Below, piece after piece: positions 22,875 to 26,114 of a stretch of DNA of 26,114 nt. The notes below the pieces were generated by a model that was not told where the DNA came from, searched no databases, and saw only the letters and a program-made list of their open reading frames with translations. Source of the DNA: Phycisphaerales bacterium UBA2396 (GTDB lineage: Bacteria > Planctomycetota > Phycisphaerae > Phycisphaerales > UBA1924); NCBI GenBank assembly GCA_002343325.1, contig DDSG01000034.1, positions 1 to 26,114 on the forward strand. Reading direction: 5' to 3'. The translations under genes and the position numbers were made by a program. Position 1 is the stretch's first letter. The number at the start of each line of letters is the position of its first letter.

Positions 22875-23754
22875 CCACCCCGCCCGCGTTCTCGCCGCCC
22901 TCCTCCTCGCGACGCTCTCGCTCTCCGGCTGCGTCACGCAGCACAAGCCGCCTGTCAATCCGACTCCAACCCCCGAGCCCCCTGCGCCGCTCCCCTCCCT
23001 CCGCGAAGCCGCCGACCTCTACAACCCGCGCGTCGCAGGGCTTGACCGTCTCTGGTCACGCATCACCCTCCGCATCCGCGGCGAAGACGCCCGCGGCAAT
23101 CGCGTCGACGAAGAGACCGAAGGCCATCTCATCATTCAGCCTCCCAAACGCCTCTCCCTCAGCGTCACCAAGCTCGGCGAGGCCTACTTCCTGCTCGGCT
23201 CCAACGACGCCAACTACTGGTGGTTCGATCTCTCCTCCGCCGATCGCACCGCCTCCATCGGCGCCCACGAAGCCCTCACGCCCGGCAAAGCCTCAGACTT
23301 CGGCCTCCCCGTTCATCCGCTCGATCTCATCGACCTCCTCGCCATCACTCCCATCGACCCCGACATCCCCGGCGCAGCTCTTCGTCGCGACGAACTCGGC
23401 ACGCTCCAGTTCATCTCCCCCACACGCTTCGGCCGCCGCCTCATCTCCCTCGACGAACGCACGTGGAGGCCAACCGCCGTCACCCTCCTCGACAGCGAAG
23501 ACGCCCCCGTCGTCTCCTCCTCGCTCAGCGAGTTCGAGCCCGTCGCCTTCGCCCCCGGCGCCTTCATCGCCCGCAAAGCAACCCTCGAAATCGTCTCTCC
23601 CTCCGTCGGCTCCCTCGAAGTCCAGATCACCCTCTACGAGCCCGAAGTGCGGACCCTCAACCCCAAGGTCTTCGATCTTGAGGAGCAGGTCCAACGCCGC
23701 GGCATCGTCCGCCGCATCGACCTCGACGCCCCGCGCGACCGGAGTATCCCATGA
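22867..23754 (+). CDS. LolA/DUF4292-like periplasmic lipoprotein
   Basis: This 295-residue lipoprotein starts at GTG 22867, preceded by GAGGTGG. The signal peptide ends in a classical lipobox, LSGC, with lipidated Cys22, then a Pro/Thr linker (NPTPTPEPPAPLPS). The following domain alternates strands in the manner of the LolA/LolB/DUF4292 superfamily: LWSRITLRIRGEDARGN, EGHLIIQPPKRLSLSVTKLG, EAYFLLGSNDANYWWFDL, and LGTLQFISPTRFGRRLISLD. Such folds bind lipids or lipoprotein acyl chains in the periplasm; that it does so here is inference. It is embedded in a coupled gene set, with an eight-base overlap upstream and a four-base ATGA overlap downstream, next to a periplasmic/RDD membrane protein. 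Confidence 0.8.
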   Translation: MPDHPARVLAALLLATLSLSGCVTQHKPPVNPTPTPEPPAPLPSLREAADLYNPRVAGLDRLWSRITLRIRGEDARGNRVDEETEGHLIIQPPKRLSLSVTKLGEAYFLLGSNDANYWWFDLSSADRTASIGAHEALTPGKASDFGLPVHPLDLIDLLAITPIDPDIPGAALRRDELGTLQFISPTRFGRRLISLDERTWRPTAVTLLDSEDAPVVSSSLSEFEPVAFAPGAFIARKATLEIVSPSVGSLEVQITLYEPEVRTLNPKVFDLEEQVQRRGIVRRIDLDAPRDRSIP

Positions 23755-25433
23755 TCCCGGCGATCCGATACGCCCTCACCCTGCTCGCCGCGATCCTCCT
23801 GCCTCACCTCGCCCTCGCCGCAGACAACCTCCCCGCCGTCTCCGCCCGAGCGCTCCCCGCTGACCTCAACCCCCTCGGCACCTCCGCCGGCCTCGCCGAC
23901 ACCCACGGCTGGTTCATCGCCCCCATCGACACGCCCGCCCCTCCCCAACGCGTTCAACCGATCACCCAGGAGCCCGAACGCTGGGCCATCTGGCACCTCC
24001 CGCCACGCCGGCTCACCCGCCTCGCCGACGGCAAGGCCCATGGCTCGCCCGACGGCTCGCTCCGCCCTTCCGGCACCATCCGCACCATCCCCGAAGCCGT
24101 CGCCGCCGCCGGCGATGAACTCTGGATCATCGGCTCCCCTTCCCCCGGCCCGCCCGACACCGACGCCCCACGCCCCGTCCTTTCTCAGCGCGCCGTCCCC
24201 ACAGGCGTCGCCGATCTCTGGCGCAGCGAGCCCGAAGGCCGCACCGAAATCCACGCCATGCTCCCCGCCGCCCGAAAGGTCCTCGGGCTCGCCGCCACCC
24301 CCGCAGGCCCGGTCGCCCTCCTTCTCGCGTCCGCCAAGCAAGGCGAACAACCGTCCCTCTCCCTCCGCAGACTCGCGAGCGAGCAGTGGGTCCCACTCGA
24401 TCTGCCCCCGTCACTTCCTCCCCGCTCGACCGAAGTCTCGCTCCTCTCCACGTCCGACGGCTTCACGCTCCTTCATTGGCGAGCTCCCACCGAACTGGAG
24501 ATCTACGCCGCAACCATCTCTCCCCGCGGCCAGCTCACCTGGGCGCCCTCCCCTTCCCGTTTCTCCGCAAGCCTGCCCGACAACGCCCCTCGACCCACGC
24601 TCTTCTTCGCCGCCTCCGATCTCTTCAGCGTCGGCATCGAGCAGGACAACGTCGTCCTCCGCCAGTGGGGGCGTGATCGCGGTCGACTCATCGCCTCCCT
24701 CCCCGCCGCGCAGGGTGCCCTCGCTGTCGTCCCCGCCGAAGGCCTCCGTCGCGTCACGCTCGCCTGGAAGGCACGCACCACCCAACGCGTCGCCTCGCCC
24801 ATCCGCCTCGTCGAGCTCTCACTCGATTCCGGCGCCATCCTCTTCGAGGGAAACGCCACCCCCGTCGGCCCGATCTCCCTCGCCGACTTCCGCCTCCTCC
24901 TCGTCGGGCTCTTCCTCCTCTCCGGCGCCGTCCTCCTCTTCATCCTCGGCCCCACCGACGATCTCACCCTATCACTCCCCGACGGCTACGCACTCGCCAG
25001 CACGCGCCGACGCCTCGTCGCCGCCGCCATCGACTTCTTCGTCGCCCTCCTCGTCGCCACGCGTCTCCTGGGCTTCTCTCCCGCCGACCTTCTCTCCGTC
25101 GAAGCCGCACTCTCCGGCCCCGCCTTCTGGACCATCCTCGCCACCCTCGTCACCGGCGGCCTCCTCGGCACCCTCTCCGAACGCTTCTTCGGGGTCACGA
25201 TCGGCAAACTCTTCACCTCCTGCCAGGTCGGCGAGCAGGTCCCCGGAGGGATGCGGGACCCCTCGTTCAAGTCGACCCTGATCCGAAATACACTCAAATG
25301 GGCTGTTCCTCCTATCGCCTTCTTCATGCTCACCAACCCAAACGGGCGGCATCCCGGGGACGTCATCGCCCGAACGGCGGTGCTTGTTCGGGTTTCTGGG
25401 GGCGATAACCAGTCCGAAGACGACCAGCCCTAG
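23751..25433 (+). CDS. Periplasmic propeller-like domain fused to RDD-family membrane domain
   Basis: This is a 560-residue protein. Residues 1-24 are a Sec signal peptide ending ALA. Residues 25-375 form a periplasmic region with repeated short units such as LGLAATPAGPVALLLAS and LLSTSDGFTLLHW, suggesting a beta-propeller (inference). A membrane segment lies near 380-400. From about 415 there is an RDD domain: STRRRLVAAAIDFFVALLVATRL, SERFFGVTIGKLF, LKWAVPPIAFFMLTNPNGRHPGDVIARTAVLVR, with the Arg and Asp residues that name the family. RDD proteins are small membrane proteins of transport-like but mostly unproven function; some are linked to ion exchange. The ATG at 23751 overlaps the lipoprotein stop (ATGA) and has GGAG six bases upstream. 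The large extracytoplasmic domain ahead of RDD is unusual, since RDD proteins are often only 150-200 residues. Confidence 0.8.
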   Translation: MIPAIRYALTLLAAILLPHLALAADNLPAVSARALPADLNPLGTSAGLADTHGWFIAPIDTPAPPQRVQPITQEPERWAIWHLPPRRLTRLADGKAHGSPDGSLRPSGTIRTIPEAVAAAGDELWIIGSPSPGPPDTDAPRPVLSQRAVPTGVADLWRSEPEGRTEIHAMLPAARKVLGLAATPAGPVALLLASAKQGEQPSLSLRRLASEQWVPLDLPPSLPPRSTEVSLLSTSDGFTLLHWRAPTELEIYAATISPRGQLTWAPSPSRFSASLPDNAPRPTLFFAASDLFSVGIEQDNVVLRQWGRDRGRLIASLPAAQGALAVVPAEGLRRVTLAWKARTTQRVASPIRLVELSLDSGAILFEGNATPVGPISLADFRLLLVGLFLLSGAVLLFILGPTDDLTLSLPDGYALASTRRRLVAAAIDFFVALLVATRLLGFSPADLLSVEAALSGPAFWTILATLVTGGLLGTLSERFFGVTIGKLFTSCQVGEQVPGGMRDPSFKSTLIRNTLKWAVPPIAFFMLTNPNGRHPGDVIARTAVLVRVSGGDNQSEDDQP

Positions 25434-25517
25434 CACGGCGCAGGAACTGCCCGCAACCTGAAGCGGTCCGCAACTCTTGCCCGATATGCCCCAAGCACGC
25501 CGTGCGACCAGCGCGAC

Positions 25518-25532
25518 GGCCCACCGTGGGCC
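25518..25532. repeat. Short palindrome in the gap before the last gene
   Basis: GGCCCAC and GTGGGCC flank a single C. It lies in the 135-base gap between the RDD gene and the last gene, 37 bases before the latter. In sequence this GC-rich such a palindrome can arise by chance; an operator role is possible but unsupported. Confidence 0.2.
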
Positions 25533-25568
25533 ACACGCTCCACTCGCCCGTGCTCTCGGGGACCCGAC

Positions 25569-26114
25569 GTGGCCGACACGGCGGACACCAACGCGAACAC
25601 GCCCCAGCCCGCAGCAGGCTGGCGCGATGTCTGGCAGCTTCCTGCCATCATTCTCGCGGGAGGGCTCTTCGTCGCCGGCGCCTACAAGGCCTTCACCAGC
25701 ATCCCCGCCCCCGACTTCCGCTCCTTCCTCACCGCCGCCGAGCACCGCATCGACGCCCGCGAGTTCGAGCCCGCCATCAGCCTGCTCAACGCCGAGATCT
25801 TCCCCTACGTCGGCACCGAGAAGCTCAGCACCGAAGAACGCGGCGAGTTCCATCGCCTGATGGCCCGCGCCCTCGCGGGCGGCCAGGCCGAGCTGGGCAT
25901 CTCCCGCGAAGACAACAACCGCAACATCATCGCCTCGTTCCTCGAGGCCGAAGCCCTCAAGGTCAAGCTGACCGGCGCCGACCTCGCCGCCCTCGCCGAC
26001 GCCTACGTGGCGGTGGGGGAGTTCGACCGGGCCCGCCGACGCGCCGATGAACTGCCCGCCACCGAGCGTGCCCGCCGCGTCGCGATCTACCGCCGCCTTG
26101 CCGAGGCCGCCATG
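25569..26114 (+). CDS. Membrane-anchored helical-repeat (TPR-like) protein, cut by the window end
   Basis: The frame is open from GTG 25569 to the last base with no stop, giving 182 residues of a longer protein. Residues 1-22 are polar and Pro-rich. Residues 24-40 (LPAIILAGGLFVAGAYK) form a single membrane segment, so the rest lies outside the cytoplasm or is membrane tethered. The remainder is helical with TPR-like pairs: FLTAAEHRIDAREFEPAISLLNAEIFPYV, later LAALADAYVAVGEFDRARRRADELP. TPR arrays bind protein partners. The gene follows the RDD gene after 135 bases on the same strand, so a shared envelope role is possible. No strong ribosome-binding site is seen; the start is chosen because it opens the frame just before the membrane segment. 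Repeat assignment is moderate. Confidence 0.7.
   Translation, partial: MADTADTNANTPQPAAGWRDVWQLPAIILAGGLFVAGAYKAFTSIPAPDFRSFLTAAEHRIDAREFEPAISLLNAEIFPYVGTEKLSTEERGEFHRLMARALAGGQAELGISREDNNRNIIASFLEAEALKVKLTGADLAALADAYVAVGEFDRARRRADELPATERARRVAIYRRLAEAAM

Noticed and set aside
1..26114. tRNA genes, CRISPR arrays, insertion sequences, attachment sites, riboswitches
   Set aside because: No cloverleaf-type sequence, spaced repeat array, transposase, integrase or long terminal inverted repeat was seen on either strand; a covariance-model scan would be needed to exclude small RNAs.

Overview
The window is GC-rich, densely coded bacterial chromosome with no plasmid, phage, IS, CRISPR, tRNA or rRNA signal. 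The gene content points to a planctomycete, most likely of the class Phycisphaerae. The pointers are a stand-alone NrdJ C-terminal (TSCPD-type) protein, a large PilX-like protein beside pilT/pilC, planctomycete-style zinc-ribbon and envelope proteins, and a Gram-negative lipid A gene (lpxI). This taxonomic call is inference from gene content; no marker was compared with a database.

Layout. (1) 68-7560, almost all minus strand: a type IV pilus / pseudopilus cluster read pilT, pilC (gspF), a PilV/GspI-like prepilin, a 961-residue PilX-like protein rich in calcium-loop motifs, and a PilW/GspJ-like prepilin. An NrdJb/TSCPD-type protein lies downstream, and a tiny secreted protein overlaps it convergently. 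(2) 7561-14911, plus strand: a roughly 400-base gap holding a structured leader, rpsA (ribosomal protein S1, six S1 domains) with a clear terminator, an unrecognised 681-residue exported or membrane protein, and gyrA. (3) 14942-18379, plus strand: a Fur-family regulator, a PilZ protein, obg and hisS. (4) 18467-21849: a minus-strand GT4 glycosyltransferase, a plus-strand AhpD-like protein, and a minus-strand lpxI-tlyA pair with overlapping stop and start. (5) 22090-26114, plus strand: a degenerate zinc-ribbon protein, then a tightly packed envelope gene set (conserved unknown, LolA/DUF4292-like lipoprotein, periplasmic domain plus RDD membrane domain, and a membrane-anchored helical protein cut by the window end).

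The pilus genes would build and retract a surface filament, and the PilZ protein could link it to c-di-GMP. rpsA, gyrA, obg and hisS are information-processing housekeeping genes. lpxI, the glycosyltransferase, the lipoprotein and the RDD gene point to envelope building.

The observations most worth a second look are: (a) a recurring TAnnnT box 5-8 bases before the start codon of four genes, suggesting leaderless mRNAs; (b) three consecutive hairpins in the long rpsA leader; (c) the calcium-loop array in the PilX-like protein; (d) the uncharacterised coupled envelope locus at 22338-26114; (e) GyrA with both main quinolone-contact residues replaced; (f) TlyA without its S4 domain; and (g) a Fur protein without the CxxC zinc motif.
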